Shown piece by piece: positions 1-7,646 of a stretch of DNA of 64,000 nucleotides. The translations under genes were made by a program, and so were the position numbers. The notes under the pieces were generated by a model, which was not told where the DNA came from, made no database searches, and saw only the letters and a list, made by a program, of their open reading frames with translations. Source of the stretch: CAWFMO01 sp963817065 (GTDB taxonomy: Bacteria; Actinomycetota; Thermoleophilia; Solirubrobacterales; 70-9); contig CAWFMO010000001.1 of NCBI GenBank assembly GCA_963817065.1, forward strand, positions 1,054,001 to 1,118,000, in the 5' to 3' direction. Position 1 is the stretch's first letter; every line of letters starts with the position of its first letter.

Positions 1-1
1 C

Positions 2-592
2 GGGACGCCGCTGAACGGCGGCGCGGTGCTCGCCAACGTCCGCCGTTGGACGTCGGTCCCCGAGGGCACGCGGCTGCTGCCTACGCTCTTCAACGCCGAC
101 GCCCCGCGCCCCGACCTCGTCCGGCTGCTGCTCCGCCGGCCGACCCCCGATCTGCCGCGCCTGCTCTCCTCGCCGCGGCTCGGCCTCGTCTCGCCCGCGA
201 GCCTGCGCCCGCAGAGCGGCGTGCGGGCGAGGCTGAGCGGCGACCGCGCCCCCGGCACCGGCCCGTTCGAGATCGAGCGCTTCGGCGAGAGCCCGCTCAA
301 CCTCGGCCGCAACGCCGCCTGGTGGGGGACGCCGCTCGGTCTCGGCCCGGCGCTCGACGCGGTCGAGTTCAGGGCGGTCGCCGACGAGCCCGCGCGGACC
401 GCCGAGCTGCGCGCCGGGGAGTCCGAGGTCGCCTCCGATCTCTCGCCGGCATCGCTGGCCGCGATCCGCACCGACCCGTTGCTCACCGTGCGTCCGGGCG
501 GCCTCGGGCTCCAGCGCTCGGTGAGGGGGCTCCCCACGGCAAACTCGATCTCGTTCTCCGGCGTCTGGCTGACCGACATCGAGGCGCCGTAG
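2..592 (+). CDS. ABC transporter substrate-binding protein, family 5, C-terminal part (partial)
   Basis: Open reading frame continuing from before the window, so the true start is missing. The visible part matches the oligopeptide/nickel-type solute-binding proteins (SBP_bac_5): a TPLNGGAVLANVRRW stretch like the conserved TPLTAxDVxxSLxR segment, then GTGPFEIERF followed by a WWG near a hydrophobic LDAVEFRAV strand, and an RTAELRAGESEVASDLSP segment where the family has its rL.aG.vDia motif. Such proteins are secreted or lipid-anchored and deliver peptides or other ligands to an ABC permease. No permease is visible, since the operon lies upstream. It converges on the next gene with 7 bp between stop codons. 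Ligand unknown. Confidence 0.7.
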   Translation, partial: GTPLNGGAVLANVRRWTSVPEGTRLLPTLFNADAPRPDLVRLLLRRPTPDLPRLLSSPRLGLVSPASLRPQSGVRARLSGDRAPGTGPFEIERFGESPLNLGRNAAWWGTPLGLGPALDAVEFRAVADEPARTAELRAGESEVASDLSPASLAAIRTDPLLTVRPGGLGLQRSVRGLPTANSISFSGVWLTDIEAP

Positions 593-599
593 CGCCGGC

Positions 600-2381
600 T
601 CAGCTGAAGGGCACCCAGGCCCGCGGGCCGAGCGTGTCGATGTCGCTCGCGAGCAACCCGTCCGCCGAGAGCGAGTAGAGCCGCCCGCCGACGACCAGGG
701 TCCGCTCGATCGGCGTTCCCGGAGCCTGGCCGTGGACGATCCGCGCCTGCTCCTGGACACCGAAGCCGGCGCCGACGCGGAAACCGACCGCGCCCTCGAA
801 GCTCAGGTTGACCCCGCGCCGGTCGGAGACCGAGAGCGGCATCACCGCGAGCTGCCGCGGCGGCCAGTAGAGGAATGCGCGGTGGTTCGCCTCAACCGCC
901 GAGCTGCCGCCGGCGACCGTCGCCTGCGCGGTCCGCACCGGCGCCGCCGGGTTCGAGACGTCGAAGAGCGAGACCTGGGTCCCGAGCGCGGCGCCCTCGG
1001 GGGTGGCGTCCTGTCCGATCCCGAGCAGCAGCCCGGGTGAGATCGGGTGCAGGTAGGAGGAGAAGCCGCGGATCTCGAGCTCGCCGAGGACGCTCGGCGC
1101 GGCGGGCGCCGAGAGGTCGATCACGTACAGCGGATCGATGCGGCGGAAAGTGACGACGAAGGCGATGTCCTCTACGAACCGGACCGCGTAGATGTCCTGG
1201 CCGCGGCCGAGGTTGCCGACCCGGCCCACGGGCGCAAGCGCGCCGCCGGAGTCGGCGAGCACGGTGACGAAGCTCTGGCTGCGGCGGCGCGCGCGCAGCG
1301 GGTCGGCGGTGCTCGCGACCCGGAGCAGCCCGTTGCGCTCCGACATCGACCACTGGCTCAGCATCCGGCCCTGGACCGCGCCGCTGCCGGCGTACTCGGT
1401 CGACCCCGGCGCGAGCGCGAACTTGTGGATCGATGTGGATCCCGTGGCGCCGCCGGACTCGGTCGCGACGTAGAGGCTCGAGCCCGAGCCGTAGACGACG
1501 TCGCCGCTGGTCGTGATCGCGTCCGAGTCGACCGCGGGCAGGCCGCGGGCCATGTCGATCGTCAGCACGGTGAGCATGTCGGTGCCCGAGAAGCGGGTGG
1601 GGTGGCTGACGTCGGCGCAGGCGACGAGCTTGCGCTTCAGCGGCTTGGCCGTCGCCGGGATCCGGGCGAAGCTCGAGGGCACCGGCTTGCGCGGCGCGCC
1701 GAGCGAGGAGATCACGACCCTCGCCGTCGAGTCGTTGAGGCGCGCGCTGACGTAGCTGCCCGCGGCCCTCACGGTCGAGACGACGCGCATCGCCGCCGGG
1801 TCGCTGACGTCGACGTCGCTGAGCAGGGTGTCGCCCGAGACGAGCTGGGTCATCACCAGCGCTCGCGAGCCGTGGAGCAGCAGCTCGCTCTCGGCGGCGA
1901 ACGATCCGCGCCGCTGCGGCGGCCCGATCTCGATCGATCCGAGCTCGACCGGCGCCGCGCTTCCTGCGGCGACCGCGTGCAGCTTGCCGTTCGCGAGCGC
2001 GAAGATCCTCGAGCCGTCGGTCTTGACCAGGTCGGGCTCGTCGACTCCGGGCTCCTGGACGTTCGTCTGCGAGAAGTCGTCGCCCGCCCCGGTCCCGGCG
2101 TCGCCTTGACCCGTCGCCGGCGCCTCCTTGCCCTTACCCGGCGCCGCACCCGGCAGGATCGAGTCGCCCCCGAAGCGCCCGCCGCCCCGCGGTCGGTGGC
2201 TGCGCGCGTAGCGGCGCAGGCCGGTGCAGGAGTTGAACGGCTTCAGCCCCGCCTTGACCGCGTGGCCGCGCTTCTTCCCCCGCTCGCCCTTGCCGGCGGC
2301 TCCCGAAGTCGCCGCCGTGACCCCGGCCAGCGCCGTGACGCTGACCGCGATCGCGATCACCCTGTCGGTTTTCTTGCCCAT
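600..2381 (-). CDS. Secreted C-terminal beta-propeller domain protein (Beta_propel family)
   Basis: About 593 residues. An N-terminal signal peptide (KKTDRVIAIAVSVTALAG) is followed by a disordered Gly/Lys-rich stretch and a long propeller. The TNVQEPGVDEPDLVKTDGS motif (about residue 110) is the hallmark of the family of secreted proteins distantly related to WD40 repeats. Repeated blades such as VYVIDLSAPAAPSVLGELEIRG follow. Function in the family is unknown, probably extracellular binding. I chose ATG at 2381, with a GAGGG upstream, over the GTG at 2390 three codons earlier. It lies back-to-back with lexA, so 2382-2540 holds both promoters. Confidence 0.8.
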   Translation of the reverse strand: MGKKTDRVIAIAVSVTALAGVTAATSGAAGKGERGKKRGHAVKAGLKPFNSCTGLRRYARSHRPRGGGRFGGDSILPGAAPGKGKEAPATGQGDAGTGAGDDFSQTNVQEPGVDEPDLVKTDGSRIFALANGKLHAVAAGSAAPVELGSIEIGPPQRRGSFAAESELLLHGSRALVMTQLVSGDTLLSDVDVSDPAAMRVVSTVRAAGSYVSARLNDSTARVVISSLGAPRKPVPSSFARIPATAKPLKRKLVACADVSHPTRFSGTDMLTVLTIDMARGLPAVDSDAITTSGDVVYGSGSSLYVATESGGATGSTSIHKFALAPGSTEYAGSGAVQGRMLSQWSMSERNGLLRVASTADPLRARRRSQSFVTVLADSGGALAPVGRVGNLGRGQDIYAVRFVEDIAFVVTFRRIDPLYVIDLSAPAAPSVLGELEIRGFSSYLHPISPGLLLGIGQDATPEGAALGTQVSLFDVSNPAAPVRTAQATVAGGSSAVEANHRAFLYWPPRQLAVMPLSVSDRRGVNLSFEGAVGFRVGAGFGVQEQARIVHGQAPGTPIERTLVVGGRLYSLSADGLLASDIDTLGPRAWVPFS

Positions 2382-2473
2382 TGCCCTCACTACGTCCCTG
2401 GCCTCATTTCGTCACAACGATCTCGACCATCCTAATCGCGACTTGATTTCGTCCGGAAGGGCGTCTACTCTCC

Positions 2474-2487
2474 CGAACGTGTGTTCG
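2474..2487. promoter_or_regulatory. SOS box (LexA operator) in front of lexA
   Basis: CGAACGTGTGTTCG is a near-perfect palindrome matching the Gram-positive LexA site (CGAAC-N4-GTTC) at every core base. It ends 53 bp before the lexA ATG, so LexA probably represses its own gene. It also lies between lexA and the divergent propeller gene and could affect both. Confidence 0.9.
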
Positions 2488-2540
2488 CCCACGACAACGA
2501 CCCGGCCGGCCCAAGCGCCTGCTGAGGGGAGGTTTTTCGA

Positions 2541-3161
2541 ATGGACCTGAAAGCCGATCTCAGCAAGCGCCAGAAGGAGATCTTCGACTTCATCGGCACC
2601 TATCTCAAGGACCACGGCTACCCGCCGACCGTCCGCGAGATCGGCAAGGCCGTCGGCCTCACCTCCTCTTCGACCGTCCACGCCCACCTCGCAAAGCTCG
2701 AGAACCTCGGCGTGCTGAAGCGCGACCCGACCAAGCCGCGCGCGATCGAGGTCCTGGTCGAGAAGGCAAAGCGCGCCGTTCGCCCGGTCGGACTGCCGCT
2801 GCTCGGAAGCGTCGCCGCCGGGGAGCCGATCCTCGCCGAGGAGAACATCGAGGAGTACATCGAGGTCCCCGACGTGATCGGCGGCGAGGACGGCGACTAC
2901 ATCCTCAAGGTCCGCGGGGAGAGCATGATCGACGCCGGGATCCTCGAGGGCGACTTCGTCGTCGTCAGGCCCTCGGAGACCGCGAGCGACACCGAGATCG
3001 TCGTCGCCCTGGTCGGCGATGACGAGGCGACGGTCAAGCGCTACTTCCGCGAGAAGGACCACATCCGACTCCAGCCCGAGAACAAGCAGATGAAGCCGAT
3101 CCGAAGCCGCGAGGTGACGCTGCTCGGCAAGGTCGTCGGGGTCTTCAGGAGCCTCAGATGA
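2541..3161 (+). CDS. lexA: LexA SOS-response repressor and self-cleaving protease
   Basis: 206 residues, the usual length. The N-terminal winged helix-turn-helix (about residues 1-68) contains TVREIGKAVGLTSSSTVHAHL, the DNA-reading helix. The C-terminal S24 peptidase domain has the self-cleavage pair Ala93-Gly94 (VAAGEP), catalytic Ser128 in GESM and Lys166 in ATVKRYF. RecA-stimulated cleavage derepresses DNA-repair genes. The start has a strong GGGGAGG ribosome site about 8 nt upstream. The operator at 2474-2487 implies autoregulation. The stop overlaps the next gene by 4 bp (ATGA). Confidence 0.97.
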   Translation: MDLKADLSKRQKEIFDFIGTYLKDHGYPPTVREIGKAVGLTSSSTVHAHLAKLENLGVLKRDPTKPRAIEVLVEKAKRAVRPVGLPLLGSVAAGEPILAEENIEEYIEVPDVIGGEDGDYILKVRGESMIDAGILEGDFVVVRPSETASDTEIVVALVGDDEATVKRYFREKDHIRLQPENKQMKPIRSREVTLLGKVVGVFRSLR

Positions 3162-3370
3162 GCGCTCTCGCGACCTCAGAGCGCCCGCGGGCCGAGCACT
3201 CGGCTCAGCTCGCTCCAAGGATGTTCAAGGTGCCCGCCGGGTCGACGCTCGAGGACAAGATCCTCGGCGCTTGGGAGGACCTGGGGGCACACGGACAGGC
3301 CGACTGCCCCGTCTGCGGGGACTCGCTCAGCCGTCAGGGCTGCGGGTCCTGCGGGTCAGAGCTTTCGTAA
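3158..3370 (+). CDS. Small zinc-ribbon protein coupled to lexA
   Basis: 70 residues, starting inside the lexA stop (ATGA), so translation is coupled and the gene must share the SOS-regulated transcript. The N-terminal half is plain, with a short helix EDKILGAWEDL. The C-terminus is a four-cysteine ribbon, CPVCGDSLSRQGCGSCGSEL (CxxC-x8-CxxC), very likely binding Zn. I do not recognise a named family. Such ribbons often mediate protein or nucleic-acid contacts. The position suggests a role in the damage response or as a LexA accessory factor, which is inference only. Confidence 0.75.
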   Translation: MSALATSERPRAEHSAQLAPRMFKVPAGSTLEDKILGAWEDLGAHGQADCPVCGDSLSRQGCGSCGSELS

Positions 3371-3416
3371 CCGCCGCTCCGCTTGGTTTTCGGGGCCGTT
3401 CGTGGGACAATCGCTC

Positions 3417-3749
3417 ACGTGAGCTAGGCAGCCGCGAGGAGGTGTTTCACCGCTTCGAGGAAAGTCCGGACACCATAAGGCGAGGGCGGTGGAGTTACGC
3501 CCACCCGGGGAAACCCGCGGGAAAGTGCCACAGAAATACACGGCCGATGGCGCGGCCACACGTGAGTCGCGTACAGGCAAAGGTGAAAAGGTGCGGTAAG
3601 AGCGCACCGGCGTCGCGGTGACGCGGCGGCCAGGCAAACCCCGCCCGGTGCAAGGCAAACAGGGCCGTCGACCCAGCCCGGCGAGGCCCAGGTAGCTGCT
3701 CAGATGGATGGTTGCCCACGACAGGATCCGGCTTACAGGCTCGCTAAGG
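3417..3749 (+). ncRNA. rnpB: RNase P RNA (bacterial class A)
   Basis: Catalytic RNA that trims tRNA 5' leaders. The signature block GAGGAAAGTCCGGACACC is at about 3457-3474. ACAGAAA and AGGGTGAAA-like core segments follow, and the 3' conserved block ACAGGATCCGGCTTA is at 3721-3735. GTGAGC at 3419-3424 pairs with GCTCGC at 3739-3744 to close helix P1. Length about 330 nt. It is followed directly by an intrinsic terminator. The ends are set from the P1 helix and may be a few nucleotides off. Confidence 0.95.
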
Positions 3750-3775
3750 AAAACCCCCGCTAACGCGGGGGTTTT
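3750..3775 (+). terminator. Intrinsic terminator after rnpB, probably bidirectional
   Basis: AAAACCCCCGC and GCGGGGGTTTT form an 11-bp perfect stem with a TAAC loop. It has T-runs on the top strand and, by symmetry, on the bottom strand. The stop codon of the convergent SDR gene is the very next base (3776), so one hairpin can end both transcripts. Confidence 0.92.
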
Positions 3776-4630
3776 CTATTTCTCGGGGCCTGGTTCGGAG
3801 CCGCGGGGAGGCCACTTGCCGGCCTCGACGCGGCGCTTGAACCGCGCCTGGCGGCGCAGCGCGTCCTTGAGCGCGATCGGGATCAGGCGCAGGCCGAGCT
3901 TCGGATGGCGGTCGATGAAGCGGGCGAAGCGCCCGCGCCAGCGCGGGATCGCGAGCACCGGCGTCGGGCGGTCTACGAGGCCGACGACCTTGGCCGCGGC
4001 CTGGTCGGGCATCAGCATCTTGCCCGAGAACGAGAGCGCGTCGTGGGGGTCGTCGAGCTTGTCCTGGATCATCGGCGTCCAGATCCCGTCCGGGCAGGCG
4101 CATGAGATGTGGATGTCCTCGTAGCCGGCGGTGCGCAGGTCGGCGAGCATCCCGCGGCTGAAGGCGATCGCGGCGTGCTTGCTCGCCGAGTAGCTGGTGA
4201 TCCCGGGGGCGGCGACGAGACCGGCGAGCGAGATCACGTTGATCACGTGGCCGCGACCGGCCTCGCGCATCGGCTCGAGCGCCGCGAGCGTGCCGTTGAA
4301 GGTGCCGATCGCGTTGACCTCGAGCATCGCCCGGTGGACCTCGAGCTGCTGTTCGAAGGCCGGGCCGGTGATCATGATGCCCGCGTTGTTGACCCAGACG
4401 TCGAGCGAGCCCGCGCGCTCGATCGTCTCCGCGACCGCGCGCCGGCACGCCTGCGGGTCGCGGACGTCGAGCACGGTGCTCCAGGCATCGCCGGGAACGG
4501 TCTCGGCCGCGCCGGCGACGGCCTCCTCGCTGACGTCGGTCAGGTGGACCGCGAGCCCACGGGCGCCGAGCCGCCTGGCGATCGCGAGCCCGAGCCCGCC
4601 GCCCGCCCCGGTTACGAGTGCTCCGGTCAC
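3776..4630 (-). CDS. Short-chain dehydrogenase/reductase (SDR)
   Basis: 284 residues. The Rossmann fold opens right at the start with VTGAGGGLG (cofactor loop TGxxxGxG), then DVRD, NNAGI, and the catalytic Ser with a YSASKHA (YxxxK) motif near residue 155. Such enzymes oxidise or reduce alcohols and ketones with NAD(P)H. The substrate is not predictable. I chose GTG at 4630 because it starts the fold directly and has TATGCT 6 nt upstream. An ATG at 4693 would add an unlikely 21-residue extension. A hydrophilic C-terminal extension resembles SDRs acting on lipids, which is tentative. Confidence 0.88.
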   Translation of the reverse strand: MTGALVTGAGGGLGLAIARRLGARGLAVHLTDVSEEAVAGAAETVPGDAWSTVLDVRDPQACRRAVAETIERAGSLDVWVNNAGIMITGPAFEQQLEVHRAMLEVNAIGTFNGTLAALEPMREAGRGHVINVISLAGLVAAPGITSYSASKHAAIAFSRGMLADLRTAGYEDIHISCACPDGIWTPMIQDKLDDPHDALSFSGKMLMPDQAAAKVVGLVDRPTPVLAIPRWRGRFARFIDRHPKLGLRLIPIALKDALRRQARFKRRVEAGKWPPRGSEPGPEK

Positions 4631-4636
4631 GGGGGG

Positions 4637-4642
4637 AGCATA
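4637..4642 (-). promoter_or_regulatory. -10 box, leaderless promoter of the SDR gene
   Basis: TATGCT on the bottom strand ends 6 nt before the GTG at 4630, with no Shine-Dalgarno between. It fits the TANNNT pattern seen at many genes here. Confidence 0.55.
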
Positions 4643-4761
4643 TGCGGGCGGCGCCAGGCAGGAAATCCGGCTCAGGGGGCGAAAAAGCCGCAAACAGCGC
4701 GCGTTGCAGCCGTTACTAGGTAAGCGGATACAAATATTCCGTCCGCGGCTTTGTTAGGCTG

Positions 4762-4905
4762 CTGCGAGTTTCCGCTGAGTCCCCGCCACATAAACGCGGG
4801 GATCGGGGGACCCAATGGTCCATTGGGGCGAATCGCGGCCTAAGCACCGCGTAGCGCGATCTTTCAGCGCGAGCCCGTCAGCTAACCCCGAAAGCAACGA
4901 AAGAG
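4762..4905 (+). promoter_or_regulatory. c-di-AMP riboswitch (ydaO/yuaA class)
   Basis: The leader of the RlpA-like gene carries the conserved blocks of this class in order: CCGCTGAGTCC, then ATCGGGGGACCCAA, GGGGCGAATCG, a variable hairpin, GATCTTTCAGC, and GAGCCCGTCAGCTAACC near the 3' end. In actinobacteria this class typically precedes wall-remodelling genes (Rpf, RlpA, NlpC/P60) and turns expression off when c-di-AMP is high. The ribosome site GAAAGAGGAA follows at once (about 4898-4908), so control could act on translation or on a terminator within the 3' part. I see no clear terminator hairpin with a T-run. Confidence 0.9.
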
Positions 4906-4916
4906 GAATCCAAACA

Positions 4917-5417
4917 ATGCATTTCAGGCATGGCTCGCAGGACCCAAGGACGGGATCAAAAAGACTTCGCGCGGCAGGGCTCGTCGCCGGCTTTGCGCTG
5001 CTCGGCGCGCTGACGCTCGCCCCGGGGGCCTCGGCCTCCGACGGCGGCGGCGTCGCGCCCCCGCCGACCACGCTTCCCGCTCCGGCACCCGCGCCGACCG
5101 CGTCGGCGGCCACGGGCCCGTCCTGGACGATCGTCCAGAAGGCGACCTGGTACGGCCCCGGCTTCTGGGGGCATGAGACCGCCTGCGGGATGCCGCTGAC
5201 ACCCACGACCATGGGCGTCGCCCACAAAAGGCTCCCCTGCGGGACCCAGGTGACGTTCAACCACGAGGGCCGGATCGCGACGGCAACGGTCATCGACCGC
5301 GGCCCGTTCCGCAAGGGCTACGCGTGGGACCTGACCAAGCGCGTCGCGAAGGTGCTCGGGTTCCTGCCCGTCGGCGCCGGCCCGCTGACCGCCACGGTCA
5401 CGCTGCCAGCCGCCTGA
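4917..5417 (+). CDS. Secreted RlpA-like double-psi beta-barrel protein
   Basis: 166 residues. The signal peptide (residues 1 to about 38, hydrophobic LVAGFALLGALTLAPGASA) is followed by a Pro/Ala linker and a C-terminal double-psi beta-barrel: ATWYGPGFWGHETACG, then GVAHKRLPCGTQVTF, ATVIDRGPF and WDLTKRVAKVLGF. This is the RlpA/expansin-like fold. RlpA proteins are wall hydrolases or peptidoglycan binders, and the Asp in DRGPF is the usual catalytic residue. ATG at 4917 follows GAAAGAGGAA and gives the signal peptide. An upstream in-frame ATG at 4815 lies inside the riboswitch and is rejected. It is controlled by the c-di-AMP riboswitch. Confidence 0.9.
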   Translation: MHFRHGSQDPRTGSKRLRAAGLVAGFALLGALTLAPGASASDGGGVAPPPTTLPAPAPAPTASAATGPSWTIVQKATWYGPGFWGHETACGMPLTPTTMGVAHKRLPCGTQVTFNHEGRIATATVIDRGPFRKGYAWDLTKRVAKVLGFLPVGAGPLTATVTLPAA

Positions 5418-5448
5418 CGCCCGCGCCGGGCCTGACGCTCGCGCCGCT

Positions 5449-6015
5449 CTAGGCGGCGGAGCGCAGGATGGCGGGGTCGGAGCTCTCGAGCGGCAGCTCT
5501 GCCGCCGAGGAGAGCAGGCTGTGGAACTCGGTCAGCGCCAGCTCGGCGATGGCCTCGAGGATCTCCTCGTCGTTCCAGCCCTCTTCGCGCGCCTCCTCGA
5601 CCAGGTAGGCCGGAGGATGGCTTTCGGCGTCCAGGGTCTGCTCGAGCAGCGTCAGTAGAGCCTGCTCGCGCGGGTCCGAGGACTTGAACTCTCGCGCCCT
5701 GGCGACCTCGTCGAGGCCGAGGCCCGCGGCGCGGGCCGTGCGCGAGTACTGCGCGATCGAATACGCGTCTTCCCGATGCTCGGCCACTCCGAGCGCGATG
5801 CGCTCCCTCGTGGCCTGGGGCAGCGTGCCCCTGTGGAGCTCGGATCGGAACCGGGTGTAGGCCCGGAGCGCCGAAGGAGCCTCGGCGAGGACGCCGAGGA
5901 ACTTCGAGACCGCGCCGCCCGCCGTCTGAATGCTCTTCAGGATCGGCGCGCTTGCGTCAGGAGCGGTTAGCTCGTCGTGGATGTGGAATCTGCTGACTTC
6001 TGTCTTCACTGTCAT
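5449..6015 (-). CDS. Carboxymuconolactone decarboxylase (CMD/AhpD-like) family protein
   Basis: 188 residues, all-helical. RFRSELHRGTLPQATRERIALGVAEHREDAYSIAQY matches the CMD core, and DPREQALLTLLEQTLD with LVEEAREEGWNDEEILEAIA matches the second helical pair. It has no cysteine at all, so the CxxC peroxidase site of AhpD is absent. That makes it more like the decarboxylase-type or an uncharacterised branch. ATG at 6015 has a strong AAGGGGGGAAA ribosome site. A much longer upstream reading frame is an antisense image of glnA. Substrate unknown. Confidence 0.75.
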   Translation of the reverse strand: MTVKTEVSRFHIHDELTAPDASAPILKSIQTAGGAVSKFLGVLAEAPSALRAYTRFRSELHRGTLPQATRERIALGVAEHREDAYSIAQYSRTARAAGLGLDEVARAREFKSSDPREQALLTLLEQTLDAESHPPAYLVEEAREEGWNDEEILEAIAELALTEFHSLLSSAAELPLESSDPAILRSAA

Positions 6016-6168
6016 TTCGTTTCCCCCCTTCGAGGGGTCATTAACCGGCTTTACTTCACATTTAGCCTGGTCCTTACTAGATGTAAGCAGGATACACGTT
6101 GATGCTTGACGGTGCAAGCTCCTACGCGCGCGGGGCTGTGCGCGGATCATCCGGCTCGAGGCAGCGTC

Positions 6169-6174
6169 TAAGGT
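6169..6174 (+). promoter_or_regulatory. -10 box, leaderless promoter of glnA
   Basis: TAAGGT ends 9 nt before the GTG at 6184, with no ribosome site in between. Read as the -10 of a leaderless transcript. Confidence 0.55.
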
Positions 6175-6183
6175 TTCCGCCCC

Positions 6184-7536
6184 GTGACCGACCAGCCGAC
6201 GACGCCGAAGGACGTGCTCGCGTTTTGCGCCGACCGCGACGTGCGTTTCGTGCGCCTCTGGTTCACCGACCTGCTCGGTCAGCTCAAGAGCTTCTCGATC
6301 AACGCCGCCGAGCTCGAGGACGCCTTCGAGGGCGGAATGGGCTTCGACGGCTCCTCGATCACCGGCTTCAACCCGATCGAGGAGTCGGACATGATCGCGA
6401 TGCCCGACCCGGCGACGTTCAACCTGATCCCCTGGCGCCCGGAGGAGTCGAACCGCGTCGCGCGGATGTTCTGCGACGTCCAGGTACCGGGCGGCGATCC
6501 CTACGAGGGCGACCCGCGCTGGATCCTGCGCCGGGCGCTCGCGCGCGCCGAGGAGATGGGCTTCGACACCTTCAACGTCGGCCCCGAGCTCGAGTACTTC
6601 TACTTCAAGTCGGCGAAGCCGGAGGACGGCGTCCCCGAGGTCCTCGACGAGGGCGGCTATTTCGACCTGACGACGCTCGACGCCGGCTCCGACGTTCGCC
6701 GCGAGACGGTCTTGGCCCTCGAGGAGATGGGTATTCACGTGGAGTACACCCACCACGAGGTCGGGCCCAGCCAGCACGAGGTCGACATGCGCTACGCCGA
6801 CGCGCTGAAGATGGCCGACGACTGCATGACCTACCGGATCGTGGTCAAGGAGTACGCGATGAAGTACGGCTGGCACGCGACCTTCATGCCGAAGCCGCTC
6901 TTCAACCAGAACGGCTCCGGGATGCACGTTCACCAGTCGCTCGCCAAGGGCGACTCGAACGCGTTCTACGACGCCGACGACCAGTTCTTCCTCTCCGACG
7001 TCGCGAAGGCGTTCATCGCCGGCCAGCTCAAGCACGCGCGCGAGATCTCGTCGCTGTTCGCGCAATGGGTCAACTCCTACAAGCGCCTCGTCCCGGGCTA
7101 CGAGGCCCCGGTCTACCTCGCCTGGTCGCGGCGCAACCGCTCGGCGCTGATCCGGGTGCCGCTGTACCACCCGGGCAAGGAGAGCGCGACGCGGGCCGAG
7201 CTGCGCTGCCCCGATCCGGCCTGCAACCCGTACCTGACCTTCGCCGCGATGCTGCACGCCGGGCTCGAGGGGATCGAGAAGGGCTACGAGCTGCCCGAGC
7301 CTATGGAGCAGAACCTCTACCACCTGACCCCCGAGGAGCTTCAGCGGCAGGGGATCGAGCAGCTCCCCGAGACGCTCGGCGAGGCGATCGAGATCACCGC
7401 CGAGTCCGAGCTCGTCCTGCGGATCCTCGGCGAGCACACGTTCAATCGCTTCGTCGAGATCAAGCGCAAGGAGTGGGAGGACTACCGCGTGCAGGTGACG
7501 CCGTTCGAGATCGAGCAGTTCCTCCCGGTTCTCTAG
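6184..7536 (+). CDS. glnA: Type I glutamine synthetase, GlnA2-like
   Basis: 450 residues. The N-terminal beta-grasp (RFVRLWFTDLLGQLKSFSI) is followed by MGFDGSSITGF and the catalytic barrel with GPELEYFYF (metal-binding Glu), HHEVGPSQHEVD, NGSGMHVHQS and RNRSALIRVP. It joins ammonia to glutamate with ATP. Closest in style to actinobacterial GlnA2 rather than the 470-residue GlnA1. Relatives of GlnA2 can also glutamylate polyamines, so the substrate is not certain. A Tyr near residue 378 (NLYHLTPEE) sits where adenylylation occurs in GlnA1, but the flanking sequence differs. GTG start, leaderless. Confidence 0.93.
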   Translation: MTDQPTTPKDVLAFCADRDVRFVRLWFTDLLGQLKSFSINAAELEDAFEGGMGFDGSSITGFNPIEESDMIAMPDPATFNLIPWRPEESNRVARMFCDVQVPGGDPYEGDPRWILRRALARAEEMGFDTFNVGPELEYFYFKSAKPEDGVPEVLDEGGYFDLTTLDAGSDVRRETVLALEEMGIHVEYTHHEVGPSQHEVDMRYADALKMADDCMTYRIVVKEYAMKYGWHATFMPKPLFNQNGSGMHVHQSLAKGDSNAFYDADDQFFLSDVAKAFIAGQLKHAREISSLFAQWVNSYKRLVPGYEAPVYLAWSRRNRSALIRVPLYHPGKESATRAELRCPDPACNPYLTFAAMLHAGLEGIEKGYELPEPMEQNLYHLTPEELQRQGIEQLPETLGEAIEITAESELVLRILGEHTFNRFVEIKRKEWEDYRVQVTPFEIEQFLPVL

Positions 7537-7612
7537 CGGGCGTCAAGCCGCCCTACTTGGGAGCGAAGGGCGAAGCCCGTAGCGAGTTTTGTCGGGCGGC
7601 TGCTACGCCCGC
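7536..7612 (+). repeat. Intergenic stem-loop with a conserved apical motif, copy 1
   Basis: A two-part stem: GCGGGCGT (7536-7543) pairs with ACGCCCGC (7605-7612), and AGCCGCCC (7546-7553) pairs with GGGCGGCT (7594-7601). The loop holds GGGAGCGAAGGGCGAAGC followed by CCGTAGCGAGTTTTG, with an inner GGGC-GAA-GCCC hairpin. A related loop occurs inside an unrelated stem at 44961-45040. It lies between glnA and the next gene on the same strand, so it may terminate glnA or be a mobile palindrome or structured RNA. Confidence 0.6.
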
Positions 7613-7629
7613 GACATGATGGCCGGCGC

Positions 7630-7635
7630 TAGGGT
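7630..7635 (+). promoter_or_regulatory. -10 box, leaderless promoter of the PD40 gene
   Basis: TAGGGT ends 11 nt before the ATG at 7647. No ribosome site is evident. Confidence 0.5.
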
Positions 7636-7646
7636 TAGGCGCAGGG

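Noticed and set aside
4815..4917. ATG at 4815 as the RlpA-like start
   Set aside because: It lies inside the riboswitch, has no ribosome site and would spoil the signal peptide.
5449..7437. 662-residue bottom-strand reading frame
   Set aside because: Only its C-terminal 188 residues form a protein (the CMD gene from ATG 6015). The rest lies antisense to glnA.
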